The notes: generated from the letters alone by a model not told the origin. 64,000 bases of DNA from CAYZJD01 sp964483455 (GCA_964483455.1 CAZACK010000008.1:1-64000), one strand, 5' to 3'; shown: positions 17,226 to 26,966, numbered from the stretch's first letter. Translations and numbers: made by a program.

Positions 17226-17423
17226 TCAGAGGTCCTCGGGACAGAGACCCGTGTCCTTTCCGATCCTGGCCAGCGCCGCTGGTCCAACCTCTTCGTTATC
17301 GTGGAAGCAGAAAGTGAAGTTCGACCAGCCGGTGCGCTGCAACTTTCGATGGGAGCCAAGCTGTTCTTGAGCGTCCATCCAATACGCAGCAGGGATTTTA
17401 CCCCGATCCGACACGCCGGCCAC
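17226..17423 (-). pseudogene. Second hicA-type toxin remnant
   Basis: A 65-codon open frame whose last 43 residues read GSHRKLQRTGWSNFTFCFHD and then EEVGPAALARIGKDTGLCPEDL. This is the GSH...HxxxEixxGxLxxIxxxxGlxxeeF layout of HicA. The first 22 residues do not resemble a HicA N-terminus, so the 5' part has been replaced or scrambled. No antitoxin gene is adjacent. It occupies the otherwise gene-free stretch between the sugar transferase and TetR genes. Confidence 0.6.
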
Positions 17424-17499
17424 TCCGGCGGCGGCGCGGCGATGAGAATGGCTTTGCTGCTGGCTGCGACGGTTGCGCCGTGCGGTCCGTTTCGGTTAA

Positions 17500-17528
17500 G
17501 TTAGTGAATGCTATGTTAGCGAACGCTA
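17500..17528. promoter_or_regulatory. Tandem operator-like repeats before the TetR gene
   Basis: GTTAGTGAATGCTA (17500-17513) and GTTAGCGAACGCTA (17515-17528) are direct repeats, 12 of 14 bases identical, one base apart. Each holds an inner dyad TAGyG-AA-yGCTA. They lie about 30 bases before the likely TetR start, where autoregulatory TetR operators usually are, so TetR binding here is the natural guess. Confidence 0.5.
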
Positions 17529-17557
17529 GCTCCGCCACGCTGTGCGGCCGTCGGAGG

Positions 17558-18172
17558 ATGCACGCCGGCGAACGGCGCGCGGCCATCGTGGACGCCGCCG
17601 TCCGCCTCTTCGCCGAACGCGGGTTCCGAGGGACCACCACCCGCGAGCTGGCGGCGGCGGTCGGGGTGACCGAGCCGGTCCTCTACCAGCACTTCAAGAC
17701 GAAGCGCGACCTCTACGACGCCATCATCGAGACCAAGTCCCGCGAAGGCCAGCAGAGGGTGATGTCTCGGCTGGAGCCGTTCTTGAACACCAACGACGAC
17801 CGCGGCTTCTTCCGTTTCCTCGCCGGGATCATCCTCGACAGCTACGCCAAGGATCCCGACTACATGAGGCTGCTGTTGTTCAGCGCCCTGGAGCGGCACG
17901 AGGTCGCAGAGCTGTTCTACGAGCGGGACGTGGTCGGCTTCTACCGCTGCCTCATTCGCCGCTACATCGCCCGACGGATGCGGGAGAAGGCGTTCCGCGC
18001 CGCCGACCCGGCGGTGGTGGCCCGCGGGTTCGTCGGCCTGGTCGCCCACCACGGGCTGGTCCGCATGCTGTGGCGCGACACGATCGTCAAGCAGAGCCGT
18101 AAACGTCTGATCGACGAGCTCGTCGAAATCTTCTTGCGGGGAATCTCGAATCACGTGAAAGGTGTGTCATGA
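17558..18172 (+). CDS. TetR-family repressor of the efflux operon
   Basis: A 204-residue regulator. The N-terminal helix-turn-helix is complete: AAIVDAAVRLFAERGFRGTT, TRELAAAVGVTEPVLYQHFK, then TKRDLYDAI. The rest is the helical ligand-binding part. ATG at 17558 is preferred because it begins four to five residues before the conserved domain and leaves the tandem repeat at 17500-17528 outside the gene; the GGAGG directly touching this ATG is a weak point, and ATG 17513 or the opening at 17480 remain possible. Its stop overlaps the adaptor gene start (ATGA), so it is the first gene of the efflux operon and probably represses it until a toxic ligand binds. Confidence 0.85.
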   Translation: MHAGERRAAIVDAAVRLFAERGFRGTTTRELAAAVGVTEPVLYQHFKTKRDLYDAIIETKSREGQQRVMSRLEPFLNTNDDRGFFRFLAGIILDSYAKDPDYMRLLLFSALERHEVAELFYERDVVGFYRCLIRRYIARRMREKAFRAADPAVVARGFVGLVAHHGLVRMLWRDTIVKQSRKRLIDELVEIFLRGISNHVKGVS

Positions 18173-19380
18173 ACAGGGTTCTTATCCTCATAGCGGCGCT
18201 CGCGCTTGCGGGCTGCTCGAAAGACGCCTCCAGGAAGCAAGTCGCGGCGTCCGGCGTGCCGGCTCCGCCGTCGGAAGTGCGGGCGGCCGTCGCTGAAATC
18301 CGCAAGACGGAAAAGGCCATCTCCGTCACCGGCTCGCTGCACCCGGACGAGACGGTGACGGTGAGCGCCGAGGTCGCGGGGCGGGTCCTCGCCATCTATT
18401 CCGACTTCGGCCGGCAGGTGCGCCGGGGAGAGATCGTCGCCGAGCTCGACAAGCGGGAGTTCCAGCTCCAGTTGGATCGCAGCCGGGCCGCGCTGGCTCA
18501 GGCCCTGGCGCGCGTCGGGCTGTCTCCCGGAGAGGAGGACAAGCTCCCCGAGACCACTCCCGCCATCCGCCAGGCGATGGCCCAGCTCGAAGACGCGAAG
18601 TTCAAATACGAAAGCGCCGCGCGCCTCGTCAAGACCGGCGACATCTCCCAGGAGCGCTACACCGAGCTGGAGAAAGCCTACCGTGCGCGGCAAGCCGCGC
18701 ACGACGCGGCGCAGGATGAGCTGCGCACGCAGCTCGCCAGCATCCAGGCGCTGCGGGCGGAGGTTCGCCTCTCGGAGAAGCGCCTCGACGACGCCACCGT
18801 CCGCGCTCCGTTCGACGGCGCCGTCTCCGCGCGCATGGTGTCGCCCGGCCAGTACATCAAGGACAACACGCCGATCCTCACTGTCGTGAAGACGAGCCCG
18901 CTGCGCCTGCGCGTCGAGATTCCCGAGCCGGCGACCGGCGCCGTCCGTCTCGGCACGACGCTGAGCTTCACCACCGATGCCGTCCCCGGGGTGGAAGTCC
19001 ATGCCGTGGTCCGGGAGTTGAATCCGGCCCTGGACGTGCGCAGCCGCTCGCTCACCGCCGAAGCGCGGCTGGTGGCGAGCGATCCGCGCCTCCGCCCGGG
19101 CATGTTCGTCCAGGTGCGCCTGGTGACCGCTCGCGACACGCCGGTGGTGGTCGTGCCGCGCGAGGCCATCTACACCGTCGCCGGCTTGAGCAAGGTGTTC
19201 GTGGTCCGCGAGGGCAAGGCGGTCGAGCAGCGCATCGTCCCCGGCGTCGAGATTGACGGCTGGGTGGAAGTGCCAGCCGACCGCGTCCGTCCCGGCGACC
19301 GGGTCGCCGTCAGCCGGGTGGCGGCCCTCACCGACGGGATGCCCGTCCGAATCGCGGCCGCCGCCGCGAGCAAGGGGTAG
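18169..19380 (+). CDS. RND efflux periplasmic adaptor lipoprotein
   Basis: A 403-residue membrane-fusion protein. The signal ends in the lipobox LAGC at residues 13-16, so it should be a lipoprotein of the inner membrane. The first lipoyl half-motif is GRVLAIYSDFGRQVRRGEIV. A long helical hairpin runs over about residues 95-205, and the second lipoyl half follows: LDDATVRAPFDGAVSARMVS. Beta-barrel and membrane-proximal parts follow, ending in a charged tail. It links the RND pump to its outer-membrane channel. It is translationally coupled to the TetR gene, and its stop is three bases before the pump gene. Confidence 0.92.
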   Translation: MNRVLILIAALALAGCSKDASRKQVAASGVPAPPSEVRAAVAEIRKTEKAISVTGSLHPDETVTVSAEVAGRVLAIYSDFGRQVRRGEIVAELDKREFQLQLDRSRAALAQALARVGLSPGEEDKLPETTPAIRQAMAQLEDAKFKYESAARLVKTGDISQERYTELEKAYRARQAAHDAAQDELRTQLASIQALRAEVRLSEKRLDDATVRAPFDGAVSARMVSPGQYIKDNTPILTVVKTSPLRLRVEIPEPATGAVRLGTTLSFTTDAVPGVEVHAVVRELNPALDVRSRSLTAEARLVASDPRLRPGMFVQVRLVTARDTPVVVVPREAIYTVAGLSKVFVVREGKAVEQRIVPGVEIDGWVEVPADRVRPGDRVAVSRVAALTDGMPVRIAAAAASKG

Positions 19381-19383
19381 ACG

Positions 19384-22300
19384 ATGCAAAAGCTCGCGGC
19401 TATCTGCATCCGGCGACCCGTCTTCGCCACCATGCTCATCCTGGCCCTGGTCGTCATGGGCCTGGACGCCTACCGCAAGCTGGGCGTGGACCTATTCCCA
19501 AAGATCGAATTCCCGACCGTCACCATCACCACCACCCTGCGCGGCGCCGCGCCGGAAGAAGTCGAGACGCAGGTGACCAAGCGCATCGAGGAGGCGGTCA
19601 ACACCATCGCCGGCATCGACGAGTTGCGCTCCGTCTCCACTGAGGGCGTCTCCCAGGTCTTCGTCACCTTCGTCCTGGAGAAAGACGCCGACGTAGCCGC
19701 GCAGGAGGTCCGGGACAAGGTCTCCGGCGTGCTGCGCCTGCTGCCTCGCGACGTAGACCCGCCGGTGGTTGAGAAGATCTCCACCGACGCCTCGCCGGTT
19801 ATCAACATCGTCGTCGCTTCCACGCGCGACCTGCGGGAAACCACCAAGATCGTTGACGATCAGATCAAGAAGAACATCGAGTCGCTCAACGGAGTCGGCC
19901 AGGTGCGCTTCATCGGCGAGCGCACCCGCCAGATTCAGATCTGGCTCGACGGCGACCGGCTGTACGCCTATAACCTGAACATCGACCAGGTCCGCAACGC
20001 GGTCGCCTCGCAGAATGTCGAGATCCCCGGCGGGCGCGTGGACCAGGGAATGCGCGAGCTGGCGCTGCGCACACTGGGCCGGATTGAGCGGCCCCGCGAC
20101 TTCGAGAGGCTGATTGTCGGCGCCTCGGGCGGCACGCCGATCCGCGTCAGCGACATCGGCGTCGTCGAGGACGGCGTCGAGGAGCCGCGGTCGCTGGCCC
20201 GCCTCGACGGCCAGCCCGCGGTCGTCCTCGAAGTGCGCAAGCAGGCCGGCACGAACACCCTCGACGTCATCCATACGGTGAAGGCGCGGCTGGCCGACCT
20301 CCAGAAGTCCTTGCCTTCGGACTTCCGCATCACTTACGTCCGCGACCAGTCGAAATTCATCGAGGAGTCCTTCAAAGCCGTCCAGGAGCACCTGATCCTC
20401 GGCGGCTTTTGTGCCGCCTTCGTCGTGCTGCTGTTTATGCGGAGCTGGCGTACGACGCTGATCGCCGGCGTCGCCATCCCCACCTCCATCATCTCCACCT
20501 ACACGCTGATGAACTGGATGGGCTTCACGCTCAACCAGATCACCATGCTGGCGCTGACGCTGGTGGTCGGCATCGTCATCGACGACGCCATCGTCGTGCT
20601 CGAGAACATCTTCCGCTTCGCCGAGGAGAAGAAGCTGACGCCGATGCAGGCCGCCGTCGAGGGCACGCGCGATATCGGCCTGGCGGTGATGGCGACCACC
20701 ACCAGCCTGGTGATCATCTTCCTGCCGGTGGCGATGATGGGCGGCATCGTCGGCCGCTTCATGTCGAGCTTCGGCTACACGGCCGCGTTCGCCATCATGG
20801 TGTCGCTGCTGGTCAGCTTCACCCTCACGCCGATGCTGTGCTCGCGGTTCATGAAGCACGGCGCCGAGGCGACGGCCACCAAGGAGACGGTGCTGTTCCG
20901 GGCGCTCGCCGGGCCGTACCGGGGCCTGCTCCACTGGTCGATGACGCACCGCTGGGCCATCGTCGCCGTCGCCGTTCTGGTCGCGCTTTCCTCCGGACCC
21001 TTGTTCATGATGGTCGGGAAGGACTTCCTGCCCACCGACGATCAAAGCGAATTCGAAGTGAACGTCCGCATGCCCGTCGGGTCTTCGCTCGAAGGCAGCG
21101 ACGCCATGATGAAGCAGCTCGAGGAGGAGCTGCGCCGGCTTCCCGGCGTGCTCCACATGCTCACGGCGATCGGCGCCGACTCGCGCCGGCAAGTGGACCG
21201 CGGCTCCATCGGGGTCGTGCTCGTGCCGGTAGACGAGCGCGAGCAGAGCCAGCAGGAGATTATGCTGATGGCGCGCCGCCGCCTGGCCAGGTTTCGCGAC
21301 CTGGTCATCGCGGTGCAGAATCCCTCGCCCATCCAGGGCGGCGGGCCGCAGCGCGACTTGCAGTTCTACCTTCAAGGACCGGATCTGGCGAGGCTCGACC
21401 AGTATGCCGGCAAAATCCAGCAGCGGCTGGCGCAGCTTCCCGGCGTGGTGGACCTGGACAGCTCCTATGAGCCCGGCAAGCCGGAAGTGCGTGTCCGCAT
21501 CAACCGCGACAAAGCGTCCGACCTGAATGTGAACGTGGCTTCGATCGCCAACGCGCTTCGCACGCTGGTCGGCGGCGACGAGCAGGCCACCACCTACCGC
21601 GAGGGGGACGACCGCTACGACGTGCAGTTGCGCGTGAAGAAGGAATTTCGCGACTCGCCCGGCAGCATGGAGCGCCTCTACGTGCCCTCGGCCACGCTCG
21701 GCAATGTGGCGGTGTCGAATGTCGCGACTCTCGAGGTGGCCAGCGGCCCGGTGCAGATCGAGCGGATCAACCGCCAGCGGCAAATCATGATCTCGGCCAA
21801 CCTCGTCGAAGGGCAGGCGTTGAGCAACGTCATCCCGGTGATCGATGAGACGGTGGCCGCCATGAACATGCCGCCCGACTATCGCAGCGGCCTGATCGGA
21901 CGCAGCCGCGAGTTCGGCCGCGCCGCCTTTCAGTACGTCATCGCCTTCGCGCTCTCGATCATTTTCATGTACATGGTGCTGGCCGCCCAGTTCGAGAGTT
22001 TCATCGACCCGGTGACGATCCTCACCAGCCTCCCGCTGTCAGTGCCGTTCGCGCTGCTGTCGCTGCTGCTGGTGGGCGAGAACTTCTCCATCATCTACAA
22101 CTCGCTGGGCATCTTGATCCTGTTCGGCATCGTCAAGAAGAACGCCATTCTTCAGATCGACCACATCAAGAGCCTGCGTTCGCACGAGGGCCTTCCCCGC
22201 GCCGAGGCGATTCTGCGCGGCTGCGAAGACCGGCTGCGCCCGATCCTGATGACCACCGCCTCACTGGTGGCCGGCATGTTCCCCATGGCCCTTGGCGGGG

Positions 22301-24147
22301 GCGCCGGCTCGGGTTCGCGGCGAACGGTGGCGATCGTCGTCATCGGCGGCCAGACGCTCTGCCTGCTGCTGACGCTGCTGGTGACTCCGGTCGTCTATTC
22401 CTTGTTCGACGACCTGGCGCACTGGGCCTTCTGGCGGAAGCTGGCGCGGGCGCCGGAATGGAGCGCAACGCGCCTCCGACGAGCCTGGGGTAGTATTAGC
22501 GGGCTGTTCATGGGCATGCTCGCCCTCATTCTTCTGACGGCCGCCTGGCCGGCGACGGCCGCAGCGCAGGAGCGGGTGGGCGTCGGACCAGTGGTGCGCA
22601 AGCTCGCTTTGCACGAAGCCATCGAAACGGCGCTCGGCAACAATCTCGACATCGAAATCGAGAAGACCAATAGGGCTCTCGCGGGCGAAGGCGTCAGGGT
22701 CGCGCTGGGCGCGTTCGATCCGAGGCTCCAGTGGGCCCCGTCGCTGGACTCGCGGAGCACGCCCACCGGCTCGGTGCTCGTCGGCAGCGGCGGCAAACTG
22801 GCCGAGCACTTCTTCGCCCAGAACTTCGCCTTTCGCCAGAAGTTCCCCTGGCACGGCACGTCGTTCGTCGCCGATTTCCAGAACAACCGCCAGTCCACCA
22901 GCAATCCGTTCACGTCATTAAATCCTTTCTTCACCTCCCGGCTTTCTTTCAGCTTCACGCAGCCGTTATTGCGCAACCGGCCGACCGACCGCGAGCGCAG
23001 CGACATCCGCATCCGCCGCAAGCAGACGGAGGTCACCGACGTGGAGTTCGAGCTTCGCGTGATCGACATCGTGTTCCGGGTGCAGCAGGCGTATTGGAAC
23101 CTGGTGGCTGCCCGGCAGGACCGGGTGGTGGAGGCGGAGAATGTCGAATTGGCACGGGACCAGCTCGAGCGCAACAAGCGGCGCATCGAGGCCGGCACGC
23201 TGGCGCCGGTCGAACTGGCTGCTTCTGAAGCGGAACTCGAGCGCCGCCGCGACACCTACTTCGCGGCGACGGGCCTGGTCACCGAGGCGGAGAATGCGCT
23301 GAAGGCGCTGCTCGCCGGAGGCAGAGACGCCGCGCTGTGGAACGAGGAGATCGTTCCGGTGGAAGAGCGCGGCCTGGCGCCCGCCGAAGTGGCGGACCTG
23401 ACCCAAGCGGTCGCGGAAGCCGTCAAGCGGCGGCCGGAAATGCGCCTGATCGGCCTCCGCGGCGAAACCAATGACCTCCAGATGCAGCTCAACGGCAACC
23501 AGGTGCGGCCGCAGGTGGACCTTGTCGCCTCTTATGTCAATGCCGGTCTGGCGGGCGACATCTCGACCCGCCAGAACCCCTTCAGCGCCGCCAACGTGGC
23601 CTCGGCGGAACGGTTGAACGAGCTAAGCATCCGGGCCGGGCTTCCTCCCCTCCCGCCTGCGTCCTTCGGCAGCCTGCCCGAGTTCCTCGTCGGCGGCTAT
23701 GGAACCTCGCTGACCAACCTGTTCAGCGGGCGCTATCCGACCGTCTCCGTCGGCCTGGCCTTCGACCTCACGTTCCGGAACCGGACCGCCGAAGCGGCGC
23801 TGGCGCAGACCCGGATTCAGGAGCGCCGCCTCGGCCTGGAGCGGAAACGGACGGAACAGCTCATCGAGGTGGAAGTCCGCAACGCGCTTCAGTCGATCCA
23901 GACGGCCCGCCAGCGGATGGCGGCGGCGGCCGCCAGCGAGCGCGCCGCCCGCGAAAAGCTCGAGAGCGAAATCCGCCTCTTCCAGACGGGAGAATCCACC
24001 AACTTCCTGGTGCTCACCCGCCAGAGCGAATACGCCGACTCGCGCCGGCGGGTGGTGTTCGCCGGCCTGGAGTTCAACCGCGCCTCCGCCCGCCTGGGCC
24101 AGGCGCTGGGGCTGACGCTGGAGAGCCACGGCATCAGCCTGAAATAG
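19384..24147 (+). CDS. RND efflux pump fused to a TolC-type outer-membrane factor
   Basis: A single 1587-residue frame. Residues 1-1030 are a full AcrB-type pump: IRRPVFATMLILALVVMG at the start, proton-relay GIVIDDAIVVLENIFR near 397-412, a second membrane block near 870-1010, and two large periplasmic loops. After a basic linker, MGMLALILLTAAWPATAAAQ at about 1043-1062 is a textbook signal peptide. From 1070 onward the sequence is TolC-like: LHEAIETALGNNLDIEIEKT, RVQQAYWNLVAARQDRVVEA and TGESTNFLVLTRQSEYADSR. No frameshift or internal stop separates the two. Cleavage at the inner signal would free the channel. RND-OMF fusions are known in some phyla; substrate unknown. Confidence 0.92.
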   Translation: MQKLAAICIRRPVFATMLILALVVMGLDAYRKLGVDLFPKIEFPTVTITTTLRGAAPEEVETQVTKRIEEAVNTIAGIDELRSVSTEGVSQVFVTFVLEKDADVAAQEVRDKVSGVLRLLPRDVDPPVVEKISTDASPVINIVVASTRDLRETTKIVDDQIKKNIESLNGVGQVRFIGERTRQIQIWLDGDRLYAYNLNIDQVRNAVASQNVEIPGGRVDQGMRELALRTLGRIERPRDFERLIVGASGGTPIRVSDIGVVEDGVEEPRSLARLDGQPAVVLEVRKQAGTNTLDVIHTVKARLADLQKSLPSDFRITYVRDQSKFIEESFKAVQEHLILGGFCAAFVVLLFMRSWRTTLIAGVAIPTSIISTYTLMNWMGFTLNQITMLALTLVVGIVIDDAIVVLENIFRFAEEKKLTPMQAAVEGTRDIGLAVMATTTSLVIIFLPVAMMGGIVGRFMSSFGYTAAFAIMVSLLVSFTLTPMLCSRFMKHGAEATATKETVLFRALAGPYRGLLHWSMTHRWAIVAVAVLVALSSGPLFMMVGKDFLPTDDQSEFEVNVRMPVGSSLEGSDAMMKQLEEELRRLPGVLHMLTAIGADSRRQVDRGSIGVVLVPVDEREQSQQEIMLMARRRLARFRDLVIAVQNPSPIQGGGPQRDLQFYLQGPDLARLDQYAGKIQQRLAQLPGVVDLDSSYEPGKPEVRVRINRDKASDLNVNVASIANALRTLVGGDEQATTYREGDDRYDVQLRVKKEFRDSPGSMERLYVPSATLGNVAVSNVATLEVASGPVQIERINRQRQIMISANLVEGQALSNVIPVIDETVAAMNMPPDYRSGLIGRSREFGRAAFQYVIAFALSIIFMYMVLAAQFESFIDPVTILTSLPLSVPFALLSLLLVGENFSIIYNSLGILILFGIVKKNAILQIDHIKSLRSHEGLPRAEAILRGCEDRLRPILMTTASLVAGMFPMALGGGAGSGSRRTVAIVVIGGQTLCLLLTLLVTPVVYSLFDDLAHWAFWRKLARAPEWSATRLRRAWGSISGLFMGMLALILLTAAWPATAAAQERVGVGPVVRKLALHEAIETALGNNLDIEIEKTNRALAGEGVRVALGAFDPRLQWAPSLDSRSTPTGSVLVGSGGKLAEHFFAQNFAFRQKFPWHGTSFVADFQNNRQSTSNPFTSLNPFFTSRLSFSFTQPLLRNRPTDRERSDIRIRRKQTEVTDVEFELRVIDIVFRVQQAYWNLVAARQDRVVEAENVELARDQLERNKRRIEAGTLAPVELAASEAELERRRDTYFAATGLVTEAENALKALLAGGRDAALWNEEIVPVEERGLAPAEVADLTQAVAEAVKRRPEMRLIGLRGETNDLQMQLNGNQVRPQVDLVASYVNAGLAGDISTRQNPFSAANVASAERLNELSIRAGLPPLPPASFGSLPEFLVGGYGTSLTNLFSGRYPTVSVGLAFDLTFRNRTAEAALAQTRIQERRLGLERKRTEQLIEVEVRNALQSIQTARQRMAAAAASERAAREKLESEIRLFQTGESTNFLVLTRQSEYADSRRRVVFAGLEFNRASARLGQALGLTLESHGISLK

Positions 24148-24282
24148 CCAAGCAGGGTTGGACGACATTCCCTCCTCGGCTCCCCACGGCCCCAGCGTCG
24201 AAACCTGCTCCGACCCCCGCGTCCCTGCGATGTTCCGCACGCAGTTTGTTGTATGATTCCTGAAACACTTGGAGGTGGATCT

Positions 24283-25476
24283 GTGGCAAACAATCGCGGT
24301 GTCGTGTACATGGGGCCCGGCAAAGTCGAGGTGCAATCCATCGACTTTCCGAAGCTCGAGCTGGGTGATCGCAAGTGCGATCACGGCGTCATCCTCAAGG
24401 TCGTCTCGACCAACATCTGCGGATCGGACCAGCACATGGTGCGGGGCCGGACGACCGCTCCCCTGGGTCTGGTGCTGGGCCACGAGATCACGGGAGAAGT
24501 CATAGAATGCGGGCGCGACGTCGAGTTCATCCGCGCGGGCGACCTCGTCTCGGTTCCGTTCAACATCGCCTGCGGCCGTTGCCGGAACTGTAAGGAAGGC
24601 AAGACGGGCATCTGCCTGAACGTGAATCCGGCGCGGCCAGGAGCGGCGTACGGCTACGTCGACATGGGCGGATGGGTCGGTGGGCAGGCCGAATATGTGA
24701 TGGTCCCCTATGCGGATTGGAACCTGCTGCGATTCCCGGACAAGGCGCAGGCGATGGAGAAGATCCGGGATCTGACGTGCCTGTCGGACATCTTGCCGAC
24801 CGGCTTCCACGGCTGTGTCACGGCGGGAGTCGGACCGGGCACGGTGGCGTTGATCGCCGGCGCGGGTCCGGTTGGCCTGGCGGCGGCGGCCTCGGCGCAG
24901 TTGCTCGGCGCGGCGGTGGTGATCGTCGCCGACATGATCCCGGACCGCTTGGCCCAGGCGCGCTCGATCGGATGCGCAGCCATCGACGTCTCGCGCACCG
25001 ACGCGACCGTCGCCGATCAGGTGGCCGCCATCGTCGGCGTCCCCGAAGTGGACTGCGGCGTGGACTGTGTCGGCTTCGAGGCCCGGGGCCATGGTGGGGG
25101 CGCCCGGCAGGAAGCGCCGGCCACGGTGCTGAATGCGCTCATGGAACTCACCCGGGCGGGCGGCGCGCTCGGCATCCCTGGCCTGTACGTCACCGACGAT
25201 CCGGGCGGGGTGGACGCGGCCGCGCAGCGCGGCGCGCTGAGCATCCGCCTGGGCCTCGGTTGGGCGAAAAGCCACTCGTTCCACACCGGCCAGACTCCAG
25301 TGCTGCGCTACAACCGCCAGCTCATGATGGCCATCCTCCACAACCGCATCCAGATCGCCAAGGCGGTCAACGTCGAGGTGATCACCCTGGACGACGCCCC
25401 TCGGGGCTACCGGGATTTCGACCGCGGGGCGTCGAAAAAGTTCGTGCTCGACCCGCACGCGCTTCTGGCGGCGTGA
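24283..25476 (+). CDS. fdhA: Glutathione-independent formaldehyde dehydrogenase
   Basis: A 397-residue zinc-dependent medium-chain dehydrogenase, matching the usual length of the Pseudomonas putida type that oxidises formaldehyde with bound NAD and no glutathione. Family-specific parts include RGVVYMGPGKVEVQ, STNICGSDQHMVRGRTTAPL (catalytic zinc cysteine), GHEITGE, the structural-zinc cysteines CGRCRNCKEGKTGIC, the Rossmann GAGPVGLAAAASAQLLGAAV and GWAKSHSFHTGQTPV. GTG at 24283 is chosen because GGAGGT is six bases upstream and the family starts here; ATG 24253 would add ten odd residues. A single gene for aldehyde detoxification in the cytoplasm. Confidence 0.95.
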   Translation: MANNRGVVYMGPGKVEVQSIDFPKLELGDRKCDHGVILKVVSTNICGSDQHMVRGRTTAPLGLVLGHEITGEVIECGRDVEFIRAGDLVSVPFNIACGRCRNCKEGKTGICLNVNPARPGAAYGYVDMGGWVGGQAEYVMVPYADWNLLRFPDKAQAMEKIRDLTCLSDILPTGFHGCVTAGVGPGTVALIAGAGPVGLAAAASAQLLGAAVVIVADMIPDRLAQARSIGCAAIDVSRTDATVADQVAAIVGVPEVDCGVDCVGFEARGHGGGARQEAPATVLNALMELTRAGGALGIPGLYVTDDPGGVDAAAQRGALSIRLGLGWAKSHSFHTGQTPVLRYNRQLMMAILHNRIQIAKAVNVEVITLDDAPRGYRDFDRGASKKFVLDPHALLAA

Positions 25477-25698
25477 AGCGGCCGTGACGGCGGCGATTCC
25501 GCGAACGATTTCAGCGCGTTGAAGAACTGATATTCGCAACCGCAGATCGCGCTCCGGTGTGGCCCTTCAGCATTCCTACTCACTGGGGAGCCGCAGGGGT
25601 ACGAAGCCCCTTCTGCCTGACCGGATCAGCCACGGAAGGGCTATCATCAGGACAGCAGCGGCGCGCATGACGCGGGCCGGTTCTTCACGGTAGGGAGG

Positions 25699-26940
25699 AT
25701 GGCCACAGCCTCTGGAGTCACGTTGACCAGCGCCCTCTGCCTGTTGGCCCTGGCGTTCGCCCAGGCGCCCAGCCCCCTGCACAAGGCGGCGCGTTCCGGA
25801 GATGTCGAGAAAGTGCGGGCGCTGCTCGAATCCGGCGCCGACGTGAACATGCGGGACTCGCTCGGCGGCACGGCGCTGCACGACGCGGCCTGGAGCGGCC
25901 ATGTGGAGATCGTGAAGCTGCTGCTCGCCCGGGGCGCCGACGTCAACGCGCGCCACGCGGAAGGGGGTTCCAGTCCGCTCGCTTACGCCGTCATCACCAA
26001 CCGGCGGGCGGTGGTCGAACTGCTGCTCGACAAAGGGGCGGAGATCGAAGCGCGGCAGGCTTCCGGCGCGACCGCCTTGCATCTGGCGGCGGGCCGCGGG
26101 CGCCTGGACTTGGCTGGCCTGCTGATCGAGCGCGGCGCCGATGTGAACGCAAGGGACAACGCCGGCTCGACGCCGCTCGAGGAAGCCGCCTGGAAAGGCC
26201 ACGCCGACGTGGCCGCAGTCCTGCTCGCCAAGGGGGCGGATGTGAGCGCCAGGAACCGGGAGGGCGGCACCGCTCTGCACGCGGCGGCGATCAAGGGCCA
26301 CGCCGAGGTGGCGGCGCTGCTGGTTCAGGCCAGGGCCGCCGTGGATGCCAGGGATTCCTCGGGGGCGACGCCGCTGGAGGAGGCACTCCGATTTCGCAAC
26401 GCCACGGTGGTCGAGATCCTGCTGAAGCAGCGGGCAACGCCGGGCGGTCCGGAAGAGGGTGCGCGGAGGCTTCAACAGGCGGTGCTGCGCGGCGAGACCG
26501 AAATCGTCCGGCTGCTTATGGACCAGGGTTTTGACCCGAAAGCCCGAAGCGCGGACGGTTCGACGCTGGTACACGACGCCGCCCTCAAGGGCCACGTGGA
26601 AGTGCTGCGCCTGCTGCTCGACCGGGGCGCGGATGCCAACGCGCGTAACGACGCCGGGGCGACGCCGCTGCACGACGCCGCCCTCGGCGGGCACCTCGGT
26701 GCGGCCGGGCTTCTCATCGACCGTGGCGCGGACGTGAACGTGCGCGACGCCGAGACCGGAGCCACGCCGCTCTACCGGGCGGCCTCCTGGGGCCGCCTCG
26801 GGACGGCCGTGCTGCTGGTGGACAAAGGCGCCGACGTGAACACCGCAACCAGGGCGGGCCTTACGCCTCTCCGCACTGCCATCGACAACGGCCACGCCGA
26901 ACTCGCCGCCATGCTTCGCCGGCACGGCGCTAAAGAATAA
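25699..26940 (+). CDS. Exported ankyrin-repeat protein
   Basis: A 413-residue protein with a signal peptide (LTSALCLLALAFAQ, residues 9-22) followed by about twelve ankyrin repeats filling the rest. Units of 31-33 residues recur, for example TALHDAAWSGHVEIVKLLLA, RGADVNARDNAGSTPLEEAA and TPLHDAALGGHLGAAGLLID. One repeat near residue 245-265 (LQQAVLRGETEIVRLLMDQG) lacks its usual first turn. Ankyrin repeats bind proteins; the partner is unknown. The repeats lie outside the cytoplasm if the signal works, which is less common. It precedes a sensor kinase gene by 26 bases and may be co-transcribed with it. GGAGG touches the ATG, so a slightly later start is possible. Confidence 0.85.
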   Translation: MATASGVTLTSALCLLALAFAQAPSPLHKAARSGDVEKVRALLESGADVNMRDSLGGTALHDAAWSGHVEIVKLLLARGADVNARHAEGGSSPLAYAVITNRRAVVELLLDKGAEIEARQASGATALHLAAGRGRLDLAGLLIERGADVNARDNAGSTPLEEAAWKGHADVAAVLLAKGADVSARNREGGTALHAAAIKGHAEVAALLVQARAAVDARDSSGATPLEEALRFRNATVVEILLKQRATPGGPEEGARRLQQAVLRGETEIVRLLMDQGFDPKARSADGSTLVHDAALKGHVEVLRLLLDRGADANARNDAGATPLHDAALGGHLGAAGLLIDRGADVNVRDAETGATPLYRAASWGRLGTAVLLVDKGADVNTATRAGLTPLRTAIDNGHAELAAMLRRHGAKE

Positions 26941-26966
26941 CACCCACCGGTCCGATCAACAGAGCG

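Noticed and set aside
17012..17557. Gene-free stretch checked for tRNA or other RNA
   Set aside because: I found only the hairpin at 17130-17155, the hicA remnant and the operator-like repeats; no cloverleaf or known RNA motif.
19492..21783. 763-codon open frame on the minus strand
   Set aside because: Shadow of the RND pump gene; Arg/Asp/His/Gln-rich translation without any domain, whereas the plus strand is an unmistakable pump.
23623..25539. 638-codon open frame on the minus strand
   Set aside because: Antisense to the TolC part and fdhA; it spans two clear genes and has no plausible start region.
25477..25698. Intergenic stretch checked for a riboswitch
   Set aside because: Short complementary stretches occur (CCCCTT/AAGGGG-like) but no recognisable consensus; not enough to claim a feature.
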